Below the pieces are notes generated by a model, which ran no database searches, was not told where the DNA came from, and saw only the letters and a program-made list of their open reading frames with translations. Positions 12,400 through 23,090 of a stretch of 64,000 nt of DNA are shown piece by piece. The stretch lies in NCBI GenBank assembly GCA_038049695.1, contig CP142453.1:15442001-15506000 (forward strand), written 5' to 3'. The position numbers and the translations under genes are program-made. This stretch comes from Cinnamomum chago (Eukaryota > Streptophyta > Magnoliopsida > Laurales > Lauraceae). The first letter of the stretch is position 1; each line of letters begins with the position of its first letter.

Positions 12400-12623
12400 G
12401 TCTATCACCGTGCTGACTCCATCTTCAAAGTCAACACTCCACGCTTCTGCGAAGATGATAATTGGCACTCATTCACAGTGACCTGGTTCCTAAGGTCAAT
12501 ACATGCTCTCTCCATTTTTAAAGCAGCCATGTGCCTTTCTTCTGATGTCTGATTGATAGATTTTCTCAGACTCCCAAGGCCATACCTTAACAGCACCACC
12601 TTCAGCCCCTGACCAAATGTCAC
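12400..12623 (-). pseudogene. Captured fragment of type II inositol polyphosphate 5-phosphatase (FRA3-like), WD40 region
   Basis: After acceptor AATCCAG the frame reads DIWSGAEGGAVKVWPWES, then after a one-base frame change KSINQTSEERHMAALKMERA and CIDLRNQVTVN. These match the conserved join between the WD40 repeats and phosphatase domain of plant FRA3-type 5-phosphatases as I know them. Downstream the frame decays. It is one exon only, with no phosphatase domain, inside the CACTA element, so it is not functional. Confidence 0.7.
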
Positions 12624-13319
12624 CTGGATTTCACAAGTAAAACAAAGAATAAGATTTACAATAAAAAATCAGTAGATCATTGACAGAGAAAGGACCATGG
12701 CAAGTGATTCACCTCCTAATAAATTTCATAGTGTTAGTACAAATCTCATCTATGGACCTATGGTTAACAGGAAAGAAACAACATGGCAAAAGGCTCATGG
12801 GCCATAGTTAACATGTTGGTGTTAGTACCAAATAGAAGAAATTATTCCATCATGTGTATCATAAGCATATAAAGTATACTGATGCGCCCATTTGTGAGAG
12901 CAAGGAATGCACTCATAATTATACCAATGCACCAGGGGACACATTTAAAGATACCAATGCAGCAAGGGACACATTCAACACCTAAAGGCAACATATATAG
13001 AAGACATCAGAAACAAAACAAGTATCACAAATCAACTATATGTGCCAATAAATATCAATAATTCCTTTTTCTGCAAACCTAATTTTAGATGAGATTACTC
13101 GACAAAGGAGAGAACTAAACTGTCCAGTCAACAGTCCACAGAAATACAAGCCAACCAGAAGAAAGGACAAACAAGAGAAACACCCTAGGACCCAGTAAAT
13201 TCCAAGAGGAAAAAAAAAAAAAAACCATTTAAGAGGACAGCAGTGGCTTTTAAAGTGACCGAAATTCAATAGTATATACTGATGCCACAGTCAAAAACCT
13301 AAAAGGATGACATCACAAT

Positions 13320-13460
13320 TCACAGCACACAAAAAGATGAAGCTGAACTGACCACAATGCCTTCAGCATTTAATACATGTTTCAAATATTCCATTGTTTG
13401 ACCACAACTTGTAACGGTGTCCTTGTCAAGTACCCACTCCACAAATTTGTGCAGACAGAA
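13320..13460 (-). other. Exon-like stretch of unknown origin in the CACTA element
   Basis: The minus-strand frame reads HKFVEWVLDKDTVTSCGQT then MEYLKHVLNAEGIV. The composition is protein-like and it sits among captured exons, but I cannot name a family. Confidence 0.3.
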
Positions 13461-13520
13461 TTACCAATAAAAAAAATAAATTTACTCCAACTTGCTCAAG
13501 AGATAGAGGAGAAGAAAGGA

Positions 13521-13638
13521 ACCAGATTAGCATTTGCTTCAATGCCTTGCAGGATGTATTCCCATGTAAATTCTAACCCTCTGGCACCTACCCAGAGAGG
13601 TGCCAGCCTATGAAGAACAGAATCAGCAAAAGCCCAAC
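13521..13638 (-). pseudogene. Captured exon of TMEM147-like membrane protein
   Basis: After acceptor TTTGCAG the frame gives GWAFADSVLHRLAPLWVGAR, GLEFTWEYILQ and EANANLV, a very close match to one exon of plant transmembrane protein 147, an ER translocon-associated protein. The exon looks undamaged, but the rest of the gene is absent. Confidence 0.75.
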
Positions 13639-14056
13639 CTGCAAACAATAAAGAAATGACATCATTAGGGATTAGAGGGACAAAATTCACTACCAAAGCT
13701 ACATTAGCTTACCATTGTCAAGTCACCAAATTTACACAGAGCAGTCACAAGTCAGAACCAATTATTTGAATGATCCTAAGCAACTAACTCCTTGCATCGT
13801 GTCTAAAACATTGGCCATTACTTTTTAACTTTCCAAATTGATATCAACCGATCAAACGGTGATGATCAACTGGAATTTCTCTCTGTAAACTAAAATCAGT
13901 GTCATGATTGTGTAAACTAAAATCAGTGTTAAGACAACTAACATTGGCAATGAAAATGTCCTTGGTTTTAGTTACAACGAGTTGTGGCCTGCCATACATT
14001 CCCAAAAGGCAATTAAATGTATAATTCCACATTATTAAAGCCAAGAACAAAGTTAC

Positions 14057-14312
14057 CTGAAGCAAGTATCTTGTGTGGCAATAACAATGATGGGGAGGGT
14101 TTCATCAACTAATGCCAATGGGCCGTGTTTCATTTCGCCTGCAAGTATTCCCTCACTGTGCGTAAGTGCCACTTCTTTCACCTTCAAAGCACCCTGTAAA
14201 GCTGTGGCATAGTTGTAACCTCTGCCAAACATCAGAAGCGACTGCTCATCCATTAACAATTTAGCAAGATCCTTCATTTCATTGTCAAGTCTCAAAGCCT
14301 CTCTAACTTTAT
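14057..14312 (-). pseudogene. Captured exon of glutamine:fructose-6-phosphate aminotransferase (GFAT), SIS domain
   Basis: Bounded by acceptor TTTGACAG and donor GTAACT. The frame contains LAKLLMDEQSLLMFGRGYNY, ATALQGALKVKEVAL and SEGILAGEMKHGPLALVDE, diagnostic of the second sugar-isomerase (SIS) domain of GFAT, the first enzyme of UDP-GlcNAc synthesis. The 256-bp exon is open throughout. No glutaminase domain or other GFAT exon is seen, so it is a gene piece. Confidence 0.88.
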
Positions 14313-14775
14313 CTGTCAAAAGAACCAAGAGCAAGAGTCGTTCAATATCTGATGCACATTTTCCATATGAGAGATCCTAATGTGAGTCACCTTTCTCCGT
14401 AGTTAAACATGATATTAACTTCATTCATGTAGCACATGGCAAGATCTGAACCATTCATTTGCATGGGCACCACAACTGATGGGATGATTCCTTGATGGCA
14501 AAAGCTCCTCACTAGATGATAAGAATCGACATTGTGATGATAAACATGGACAAATTGTTTTACATGTTTATATGCAAGCCATCAAACAGATACATAAATC
14601 GTCCAATATGGGATATATCAGTGCTTAGTAGATCTCTGAATTCACATGGTGATTCCTTGAACTAGACTGCAGGAAGATTTGCACAACTTGCAGTTTCAAA
14701 TACTGCTTAACATCAGTTGAACATTAAACAATACAATTATGAGGTAAAATAATAGTTTTGGAACATATGTAATAC

Positions 14776-15139
14776 CATGGCAGCAGAATATTGCATGCCA
14801 AATGCCATGCCATGTGATGGAGCACTTTGCCAACCCCGCACTGGTACAGGTGCAGGTGAATAAGTAAAAGTAAAGAGGTCCTGCAGACCATTCAATATTT
14901 ATAAAGAATGTTAAGAAACAACATATATGAACCACATGCTATCTATGGATGAACTCATGGGAAAACAGAAATACTGCTGGAAGTTCTTTTCTTCCAACTG
15001 GTTTTGCTTCTGTGGGAGGAGCCTTTGAAGGAGACGTAGCAGTTGCTTCTTGTGATGGATTAGGACTATCTTGAGATGGTAGTTTGGGTTGAGCAATAAA
15101 AGATCCTCGAGCATTTGGAACAAGTGAAGAACTAAATGA
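14776..15139 (-). pseudogene. Captured two-exon fragment of AGD14-like ArfGAP, with intron
   Basis: Exon 15139-14975 codes SFSSSLVPNARGSFIAQPKL and ends KPVGRKELPA; exon 14880-14776 codes DLFTFTYSPAPVPVRGWQSA and ends MAFGMQYSAAM. The intervening 94-bp intron keeps GT-AG ends and phase 0. The GRKELPADLF and GWQ..P.HGM motifs recall the C-terminal half of plant AGD14-type ADP-ribosylation-factor GTPase-activating proteins. The ArfGAP zinc finger is not present. Confidence 0.6.
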
Positions 15140-15242
15140 CTGTGGATAAAAAAAAAAAAAGAAAAAGAAAAGTAAATAACAATTTCACTATGTAACAGAA
15201 AACATTTACAATACATAAGAGCCAAATGAAGTGAATTGCCTG

Positions 15243-15400
15243 ACTACTTGGAGCTCCAGAGTTGTTGTGGAATACTCTGTGGAACACCAGACTGAGTAGT
15301 CTCATAAGCTGTGAAAGAGGCAGGCTGATTCTTCTGTGTGGTCAAATGCTGCCCTCCATCACCAGCTTTGACAGCAGAATTATCACCAGCTTTGATCTAC
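15243..15400 (-). pseudogene. Probable further AGD14-like exon
   Basis: The frame reads IKAGDNSAVKAGDGGQHLTT and TQSGVPQSIPQQLWSSK, low-complexity Ser/Gln-rich sequence like the AGD14 tail. It lies upstream of the previous fragment in the same order and strand as one gene would. Confidence 0.4.
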
Positions 15401-15957
15401 TATTGTCAATCAGCACATGAATATTACAACAACAAAACACATAGAATACCAAAAACAAATCAATCCACATCAAAATACAAGACAAAATCATAGCAAGAAA
15501 GAAAGAAACTATCACAAACTCAAAAAAAAAAAAAAAAAAAAAAACCCTAGCTACACAGTGCCAGATAGATACAGAAATCATCAAATAGATTACAACAACA
15601 ACAACATAAACTAAAGCTTGTTGAAGAAGATAAGAAACAATCAACAAAAGCAAGGAAGAGTATTACAGCGACTAGAAGGGAGCTGAGACAGATCAAGAAT
15701 TGTGCCTATGGTGGGCCAGTTGAGTGACAACTTCTCACCAATACAACATATGCATAAATTTTACAAATGGATTTAAAGAAGAATTAGTAAATTGACTGAA
15801 GCCAAAATCTGCAACAATTTAAAAACATCTGAGGTCCTTCCAGACAAGTTCAACAACCCATATGCACAACGAGAGAACAGGGGCAGCCACATTCCTTTAC
15901 AGAAAAAGGTGCACCAAACAAGGTACAAGTATTACACCAGTGGCACCTTAGTTTCAC

Positions 15958-16044
15958 ACTTAGTTATGAACTAGACCTCATAATTTTGGTACAAGATTTA
16001 TTACAGAGAACTCTCTTAGTTATGAACTAGACCTCATAATTTTT
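15958..16044. repeat. Short direct repeat, 58-bp spacing
   Basis: The stretch TTAGTTATGAACTAGACCTC with following TAATTTT occurs twice, 58 bp apart, inside the CACTA element. Confidence 0.7.
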
Positions 16045-16364
16045 CAACATGGGAAATGCAGAATGCCTGTTTTACTTCAGCCGTTGCTCTCTGTTCATTC
16101 TCATCTATATATAGAAATTGCTGAAATTGTTAAGGGATTGAAAAGCACAGGTTTTTAAAAAGTCCTAACAGTTTCATTCATACACAGCATTATATAATAA
16201 TTTAGCACATATAATTTTCTAAAAAGAAATTTTGTGTACATTAGCTTACATGTGGGATCAAGCAATAAGGCAATTTCAAAAATTCTATTATCCTTTGTCT
16301 TTATAGCCAAATTTCTAGTGAACAATACTATTTAATTTCTACTAGTTTCTATTCATAACTCACC

Positions 16365-16500
16365 AATCCCGTTGAGTAGATGCTAGAGTTTGGCTGTCCA
16401 GAACTTGAACCATAAACGCGAGAGAGGCCAGAGCTGGCAGAACCACCAAATGAATCAGGAAGACCAGCAGTAACAGCATTTGAACTCTGGGTTGACTGAT
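16365..16500 (-). pseudogene. Possible AGD14-like exon, Ser/Gly-rich
   Basis: The minus frame reads SSNAVTAGLPDSFGGSASSG then SRVYGSSSGQPNSSIYSTGL, followed by GTGAGT-like sequence. It is compatible with the same captured gene but low-complexity, so the link is weak. Confidence 0.35.
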
Positions 16501-16595
16501 TTTGCCATCGAAACCTAACAAAATTCTAATATACAAGTAAAAAAGATAACTAAATCTCATGATTTCCTAGTGACTAATCTACTCTTATGATCGCT

Positions 16596-16745
16596 CAGGT
16601 GGTCCAGGAAACAATAGAACCAAATGCCTGGTTTGTGTTCCGACCCAGCACGGAGGATGGCCCTCACAAGAGGAAGCTTGACATCTCCAAGGAAAAGGAA
16701 CTCCTCGGATGGGAGCCCACTATTCCCCTGTGGAAAGAGCGGTGA
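16596..16745 (+). pseudogene. Captured 3' fragment of UDP-glucuronate decarboxylase (UXS)
   Basis: The plus frame reads QVVQETIEPNAWFVFRPSTE, DGPHKRKLDISKEKELLGWE and PTIPLWKER, ending in TGA. This is the C-terminal region of plant UXS enzymes, which make UDP-xylose from UDP-glucuronate. It stops earlier than normal UXS. It is the only identified capture on the plus strand, implying a separate capture or an inversion inside the element. Confidence 0.8.
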
Positions 16746-17020
16746 TGTGGAATAAACTCCCGGTGTCTCTTCCCCACTGATGGACGATCATGATAAGGCT
16801 CTTCTCCTTAGGGAGAAGAGTACTGAAGTGGAAGAAAAGGAAGGTGGTGTGTTCCTTGGATCATCATGAGATGCGAAAACAACATCCATTGATCCCTACT
16901 GCACTCATCTGATCTTTCAATTCTCATGGTTCAATCTCCAAATTCAGAAATTTCATTCTTTCTCATTTGACGATTCAAACTTTAAACATCACAAACAATT
17001 AATTCACAATTAACCAAATC

Positions 17021-17110
17021 CGGGGCGGTAGGCGTCTGCAAAGTCCCAGCAGCGGAAGCCGCACTCGAGCCCGGCCCAGATCTGGTTGCCGGAGCAGTCA
17101 ATGGTGCCAA
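17021..17110. other. GC-rich island of unknown origin inside the CACTA element
   Basis: Strikingly GC-rich against AT-rich surroundings. The minus frame DCSGNQIWAGLECGFRCWDF and the plus frame KVPAAEAALEPGPDLVAGAV are both open. It is probably another captured exon, but I cannot assign gene or strand. Confidence 0.35.
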
Positions 17111-18190
17111 AATAAATTGAACACCCCCTTTCTTCTACACTGATCTCAATGATCATTCTCTTTTCAGAATATAACTAAATGCAAAATTCTAATATTAAAT
17201 GATTATGCATGTTGCAGACACAATCTGAGAAAGAGCTACTACCTCAATTAGGGAGAAGCTTTTGGTGATTAAACTTTAGAGAGAGCAGAAACATATGTGA
17301 GAACCATTATCTGGAAAAGCTCTAACAAGCAGATCAGCTGCAAACTTCCAATCAGCACCACTGCAGAAGGGGTAAAAGAACCACTTTCAATAATGAGTGA
17401 AGTGGATAACTTCAACAGAAGAAAGGTCTTTAACTCAAGTCTCCTTGACAACAATAAAATTTCTTGCTCAGCATGAACATTCACTACCAGACCAAAATAT
17501 ACTTTGTGTCGATCTTCGCAGACATGAGTCCAACTGTTAATAATAACTATCCATGAAAAGAAGTCAATTCAGTACCAAAACAAAATATACGTTGTTCTTG
17601 ATCTTAGCAGACATAAGTTGGACTGTTATTAATAATAATAAAAATAATGAAGAAGACGAAGCCATCCCTATCTCCAAAAAGCCCTGTTCTGATTTCATCA
17701 CAGGAAATCCAAATGGCCATGCTGACAGGGTAGTAATGAAAAGTCCACTTGACACAATTGGAATGCAAATGAGGCAAAAAGAATCTAAACTGATTCAACA
17801 GATGTGCAAATTCATCAACACTTTAGTGTCTTGAAAAAAGCAATAATAATCACTGAGAATTAACAAGAACTGAACAATCTAAGAAGAAGCTAGAAATTCC
17901 AAACCAAGAGAGGCAATCTTAAAACAAGATCCATGCACATAAAACTGCACATCCATCTGTACATGCTGCTAAGAAGAAGGAAAAGGAGAAAGAAAAGAAG
18001 GCAGCTTTGCAGCGGAAGCTGTGGTAGTGGATGCAACTGAGGAAGTAAAGCAAGAAGAAAAAAGAGTAGGGTTTCTGATCAAAATATCCCAAAGCATGTA
18101 CGAGATATGCAGGAGGCGCTGGCAAGGCATAAAGTAGCAGAAGAGAGAGGAAAAAGAGAGAGGAAGAGGGAGGGGGGAAGAGGAGCATCG

Positions 18191-18470
18191 CAGGAACCCA
18201 CACCCACAATCCAGCAGAAACCGAAAATCTCCATCTCCCCCATCGTCTACATGCCCCCACCACGAAACCCACTCCCATAATCCACCCCCAAAATCTCACA
18301 GCACCATGGAACCCACTCCCACAATCCAGTAGAAACCCAAAATCTCCATCTTCCCCATTGTCCACATTCCCTCACCGTGGAACCCACTCCTACAATCCAC
18401 CCCCAAAATCTCCCTATCACCATGGAACCCACTCCCACAATCCAGCAGAAACCATTAATCTCCATCGTTT
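18191..18470. repeat. Tandem repeat of about 113 bp, roughly 2.4 units
   Basis: Each unit has two related halves containing GGAACCCACTCCCACAATCC or a variant, with AATCTCCATC and CACCATGG between. It lies inside the CACTA element between the captured genes and the right terminus. Confidence 0.75.
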
Positions 18471-18829
18471 AAAACCCAGACAGCAGAAAGATAAATAGCT
18501 GAAAGAAGAAGAAGTAGAGAGAAGAAGGAACCTGCAACTGTCGATCGTCTCAGACACTCCTCAAAGAGATCGGTTGGATTCGTTGGGTTTTTTTGGGCGC
18601 CAAGGGAATGAGGTATGGAGGGAACGAAGGGATGAGATATGGCACTTTTTAGAAAATTGGCGCGAAATGCAAAAAAAGATGGAGGGAACGATGCCCTGTT
18701 TTGTTAGAAAGGGTTTTTATTCATTTGAAGCGGTTTTTTGCTCCTGGAGCGGTGTGAGACCGCCTCAAAATTGAAACGGGCAAAGGCCGTTTCAAACCAG
18801 CGTTTCAAATTTCAAGTTTTGGTGTAGTG

Positions 18830-19166
18830 TAGTCTCAGAAAAAACGCACATGGAATGAAGTCTTTAGCCATATTCATTGAGTAAGTTTTTGGCACATTTC
18901 CAGGCTCATGGCTGGCCAATTCCATCGTGAACTAATACCATTAAGAAAGATCGACATGAGTTTTAAGGAAGCATTTGGTGAAGAGAATGAAGATAATTAA
19001 CACAGTAAAAAAGATTACAAATTCATAATGCAATAACATAAATTGAACAAGGAATGAGATCAATAATCATGAGAAAAAAGAATAACCAAATTTAATTCAA
19101 GATCTGACTAAGGCCTACTATTTAATTCAACTGGAAAAAAATCCACAAGCACAGCCCTTAAATCAG
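18830..19166 (+). repeat. 337-bp direct flank repeat, right of the CACTA element
   Basis: Directly abuts the right terminus of the CACTA element; its first three bases TAG fit a 3-bp target duplication. The sequence continues into unduplicated spacer (TTCTAAGTGAGACTG), so this copy is likely the original flank on that side. Confidence 0.9.
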
Positions 19167-21005
19167 TTCTAAGTGAGACTGATTTCACACACAAAAAGTA
19201 CCCAGCGGGTGATGTGCCGTGTGCAGCCACTGTCCAAGCTAGTAGAAATCAGATATATGCAGCGTACGCAGTTCAATCAATACTGTTATTCATGTGTTTT
19301 TTCTATTCTATTTTGTGAAGAACAAAAAGGTTATTTGATGCTCATTTATGAAAAGTTATCTTGACCTTCATTTTTAACCTATTGTACTATGAAATATGAA
19401 TCCCATTTTCTCAAATCTTATGTATTCGGATGCAAATAATCAACCCCAATGAGACAAGTTTTATGGTTCTAGAAAGGCATCGTTTTTCACGATTTCAACC
19501 CAAAGTGAGTACCAGTTCTATCGTGTTTTTTTTTTTTTTTTTACAACTTATCCCCCGGGTTGGCAATAACAATTATATGAGTGTTAAATTCCAGCTTGCT
19601 GCACTTCACGGGAGGATAGTGTTTGCCCTGCTGTGACCCAATAATTCATTAGTTACATCTATGAATTTTACTTGATTGGTGAGTTTGGATCTTCTCTCGT
19701 AGTTGTTATATGCTCTCTATAAATAGATCAATAACAGTGCGCCACGCAGATGCAATATCACATGCAGGGCTGCTCCCATTTCATTCAAAAAACCTCTTAA
19801 AACTTCAAAATCACGGGCATTTTGTGTAGAAGTGGCCCACCTTGAATGGTCTTATCCACTTAAATATCACTTGGCTGGAGGTTGGACTCATCTACTTTAT
19901 TCGATCAAGTCTTGTTCTAAATAAATGGCGTTGTAAAAGAGACCGATGCTGCAAGTGCAATGATACAATCTCCACGTTCCCAACGTTGTACTGGACTAAT
20001 GGACTTAAACTTCCACCGTATGGGGCCAAAGCTCATTTATGCACAAAAGACAAGCTGAATTGGCCCATTTGATGGGTGGGTCTAGGACGTTTCCATTGCA
20101 TAATTTTCATGTTAGAAGTGCATTTTGTAACGGTGGGAGTCTAAGCTCATTTACCGTGAAAATACTTCTATAATTGAAAGTAGAATCAATATGATTTTAA
20201 AATTTAGATATTGATTTATTTATAAGTTTTGAGAAATTATTTGAGATAGTTTGGACACTTCCAACACAAACCGCAACGTCGCCGGTGAAAAATAGTTTGG
20301 GCATGCAAGTTAATGGCCCACCAAGAAAAAATGATATGTCGAAAAGAGTGTGCATGGATATAGTATAAATAGATTTGAAAGAGTGCAACTTATTTGACTC
20401 AAGATAGATGGAATAGAGAAACAAAATTCATATAACCAACTCCCAACTCCCAACATAGTTGGGAAAAAGATTTGATAACGATGATGATGATGATGATTTA
20501 TTCATAATTAAGTCTAACTGTATCTTGACAGAGTGATTGCTGGTATTCATTTCTAATTTGCCCTTTGATTCAGTTTCCTTGAAAGGAGATGCTATTTGAT
20601 GGTGATTTTGGATGTTCACCTTTGATTATTCACTTTTAACCGCTTACAGAAAAATAAAATCTTAAAACTCCTAGCAGTTCAAGTACATGAAAAATAACAA
20701 TTTCATGTTTCTGTTGATATAGGTTTTCAGTTGTCTGAGATTCAAATAAGTTTGTTTCTCTTTTTTATGGCTAATTGCCAATCTGAAGAAACATATCCAA
20801 CCACATTCAAGGTTGAAAGATGTTAATATTATAATTTGGTTGATTTGGTGTGGATCCAGATGAATACATATCTAGGCTCAGATGGCATCAGAATTTGAAC
20901 ACCCAAACAAAAAAAAATGCAATTCAGTTTAAGAAGAAAATTTTAGAGCTCAATTTCACACTACTAAAGATTCACACTTGAATTTGGACTGGTTATGAAT
21001 TTTAA
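19167..21005. other. Intergenic spacer, no gene seen
   Basis: AT-rich; holds a T run near 19527-19542 and a GAT repeat at about 20479-20496. No coding or RNA gene was recognised. Confidence 0.5.
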
Positions 21006-21009
21006 CTTA

Positions 21010-21309
21010 GCTCCTTAAAAATCAGCATTAACATTTTGGTAGCATTTTTTTGCAAAATGCAAATGCTGAAAAAGGGAGCATTCTTGTAGCATTTAAAATT
21101 TTTAACCCCTAAGATGACAAAAGTAACCCTGTTTTTTTTGTAGCTGTTTTATAACATTTATTGTTTTATGTCCTTTTATGTAATTTGACACCCATTTAAA
21201 TGCTACCAGCTAATGTCCAACCAAACAGCATTAGCATTTTAAATCAACTTTAGCATTTCAATCAGCATTAATGCTGATTTCCAAAATGCTACTACCAAAC
21301 GGACCCTAA
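21010..21309. mobile_element. MITE-like palindromic repeat built on AATCAGCATTAA
   Basis: Left part contains AAAATCAGCATTAACATTTT and right part AATCAGCATTAATGCTGATT plus GCTACTACCAAACGGACCCT. The inverted TAGCATTTTGG units and a terminal AGGGTCCGTTTGGT read from the right are MITE-like. No clear target duplication. Confidence 0.45.
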
Positions 21310-21685
21310 GTACATGAAAAGGTTATCAATAACATTTTTCACAGCTGGGATATTTATGATTTTAAGCATTCTGGGATATTTATGATTTTAACCAAGTTTC
21401 CTGACTTTTAAGTCCTGTTTGACTGGGGTTTCATCGAGTTAAATGAAATTCATTTTTATGAATTGCAATCTTTGCATACACTTTACCTTAAAATTGATTT
21501 GGCTGGAGTGAGTGGATTTATTTATTGATTTTCAACGCCATGGAGCAGGGCATTAAAACCCATTTGATTTCTTGATGCTCTTAGTTTTGTGTCAATCTTT
21601 TGTCCAAGCTTCCTGTTATTGCTCTTCATATTCTATTTTTAGTGAGTTTGATATTATTAGTTGTTGTGCGCCACCACCCACCACA

Positions 21686-21708
21686 CCCCCCCCCCCCCCC
21701 CCCCCCCC
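21686..21708. repeat. Poly(C) run of 23
   Basis: Pure C homopolymer at the 3' edge of the SINE. Its exact length is likely unreliable in any assembly. Confidence 0.8.
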
Positions 21709-21862
21709 TTCGGAGGGTTCCCAACCCTTTTTGCTGAACTAATCCCTCCGAGCCCAGAGGAAAGCCGGAAAAACTCCCTTATAGCCCTAGTGTGGTAGTG
21801 TTCGAACCTATAACTTTCAGGTGCAAACCGTGGTCCTAGACCAACTAAACTACCCCTTAAGT
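21709..21862 (-). mobile_element. tRNA-derived SINE
   Basis: Read on the minus strand, a pol III A box TAGTTTAGTTGGT (21852-21840) is followed about 32 bp later by a B box GGTTCGAAC (21808-21800), the spacing of tRNA-derived SINEs. Downstream is GC-richer SINE body ending at the homopolymer. It has no tRNA cloverleaf, so it is not a tRNA gene. Confidence 0.65.
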
Positions 21863-22841
21863 TTTTGTTGTTGTGTCCTTAGTCCTTACTGAAACATAGC
21901 ATCAAGAAAAGTGGTGACTAGTCTCAATGCCTGTTGAGCCCAAAACGTCAGCCTCAAAGCATTTTGGAGTTCCAGGTCTCCAAACGTACTTGTGTGAAAT
22001 TAGGTGCCAGAAAAAAAAAAAAATAGAGCTTTTAATTTTAGGATTTTTTATTTGTTACAAATAGGCACCCAGATTACAAAGCTGGGCCTGGATTGAGAAG
22101 TACCTGTGGCAAATGGGCTCATGAAACTATACATGAGCTGTGCCCATCTACCTTGAACTTAGGTAGCATTTGGTTCGAGACAAACATCAATAATTGGAAA
22201 ATTGAATTGATGATTCAACAATGCTCAAACTTAAAAAATTTAGTTGGAGTAAATGTATTATTTTCGTTTCTTTCCAATTTTCGTGAGTAGATTTACGCAA
22301 TGAATTACTCACTTTGTCCAGTATTCATGTTACTTTCTTCGAGTTTCTTCAAGACAAATGCAATGGCTCTGATATTAAATATGGATGACCAAATGATCAG
22401 ATGGTTTATGGTTACAAGCATCTCACCAGTGTGGCTTTAGGCAAGATTGATGGCATGCACACCTAATGTACCAAAAAGTAAACGCACTAAGTAAGGGCCT
22501 ATTCAATTTGGAGAATTTATGCGGTTTCACTGGAATTCCACAAATGGTACCATTCACTGGAATTAATGCGGTTTCACGAGAATTCTCAGAATCCGTGGAA
22601 GCCGTGTGAAATAGAGCATGGTGCTTTGATACCATATAGAAGCAGAGTATAAGTATAAATCTTAGTATTTTTATCAAACCCCTATCGGACGATGGGAGTA
22701 AGCAAATTGCACGGGTATTATGACAACAAGGGTTATTGCTAATGTAAAAGAGTAATTGGTATGATTGGATTAGCTAATATACATGAGTGACTCCATATTA
22801 CATATGGCTTCTTAAAGCTACAGGGAAGTTAAGAGCCTAAA
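21863..22841. other. Intergenic spacer, no gene seen
   Basis: AT-rich sequence without recognisable motifs. Confidence 0.45.
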
Positions 22842-23090
22842 ATGGCAAAAGGAATCCAAATTAACAGACCACAACCAATGAACGGAATCATTCCCCAAGT
22901 CTCAACTATCTTGGCCAACCTACAAAAAGCCTCTACTCTCAATGGAGCCAACCCTATCCAGACAAGTGTGCAAGGGTATCTCTCCATCGAAGGCGACTCC
23001 AAAGCCTTGTATAAACTACCTTTAAGTAAACTTTCCAGAAGGGTTCAGCTTCCAAATGCAAGAATTTGTCTCATCCCTGCAAACAAACAT
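22842..23090 (-). mobile_element. L1-type LINE remnant, zinc-binding RT-adjacent (zf-RVT) domain
   Basis: Minus-strand reading gives CIWKLNPSGKFT and, after frame changes, VWIGLAPLRVEAFCRLAKI, matching the W-.-PSGKFSVKS ... W...PP+VE.FCWL pattern of plant LINE zf-RVT domains. Several frame changes show an old copy. Confidence 0.55.

Larger units (their letters stand above)
11649..18829. mobile_element. Non-autonomous CACTA (En/Spm) element carrying several host gene fragments (Pack-CACTA)
   Basis: The right terminus, read inward, is CACTACACCAAAACTTG, a typical CACTA end. The left side enters at CAAAAATAGGAACGG, which looks like the same kind of terminus without its first bases. Subterminal arrays of AACCGTTCC/GGAACGGT repeats occupy 11649-12130, and related GAAACGG/CCGTTTCAAA motifs lie at 18720-18829, as expected for transposase-binding regions of CACTA elements. 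No transposase was recognised. The 7.2-kb interior holds fragments of at least five unrelated genes, with introns kept, a 113-bp tandem repeat and AT-rich filler. Moving it would need a transposase in trans, and the left end looks damaged. Confidence 0.8.

Noticed and set aside
14057-14312. A functional GFAT gene at this locus
   Set aside because: Only one exon is present, surrounded by exons of unrelated genes and bracketed by CACTA features.
11303-19166. The 340-bp direct repeats as LTRs of a 7.9-kb retroelement
   Set aside because: No TG..CA ends, primer site or polypurine tract, and the enclosed segment has CACTA features.
21790-21862. A tRNA gene suggested by the A and B boxes
   Set aside because: No acceptor stem or cloverleaf pairing; the boxes continue into a SINE body.
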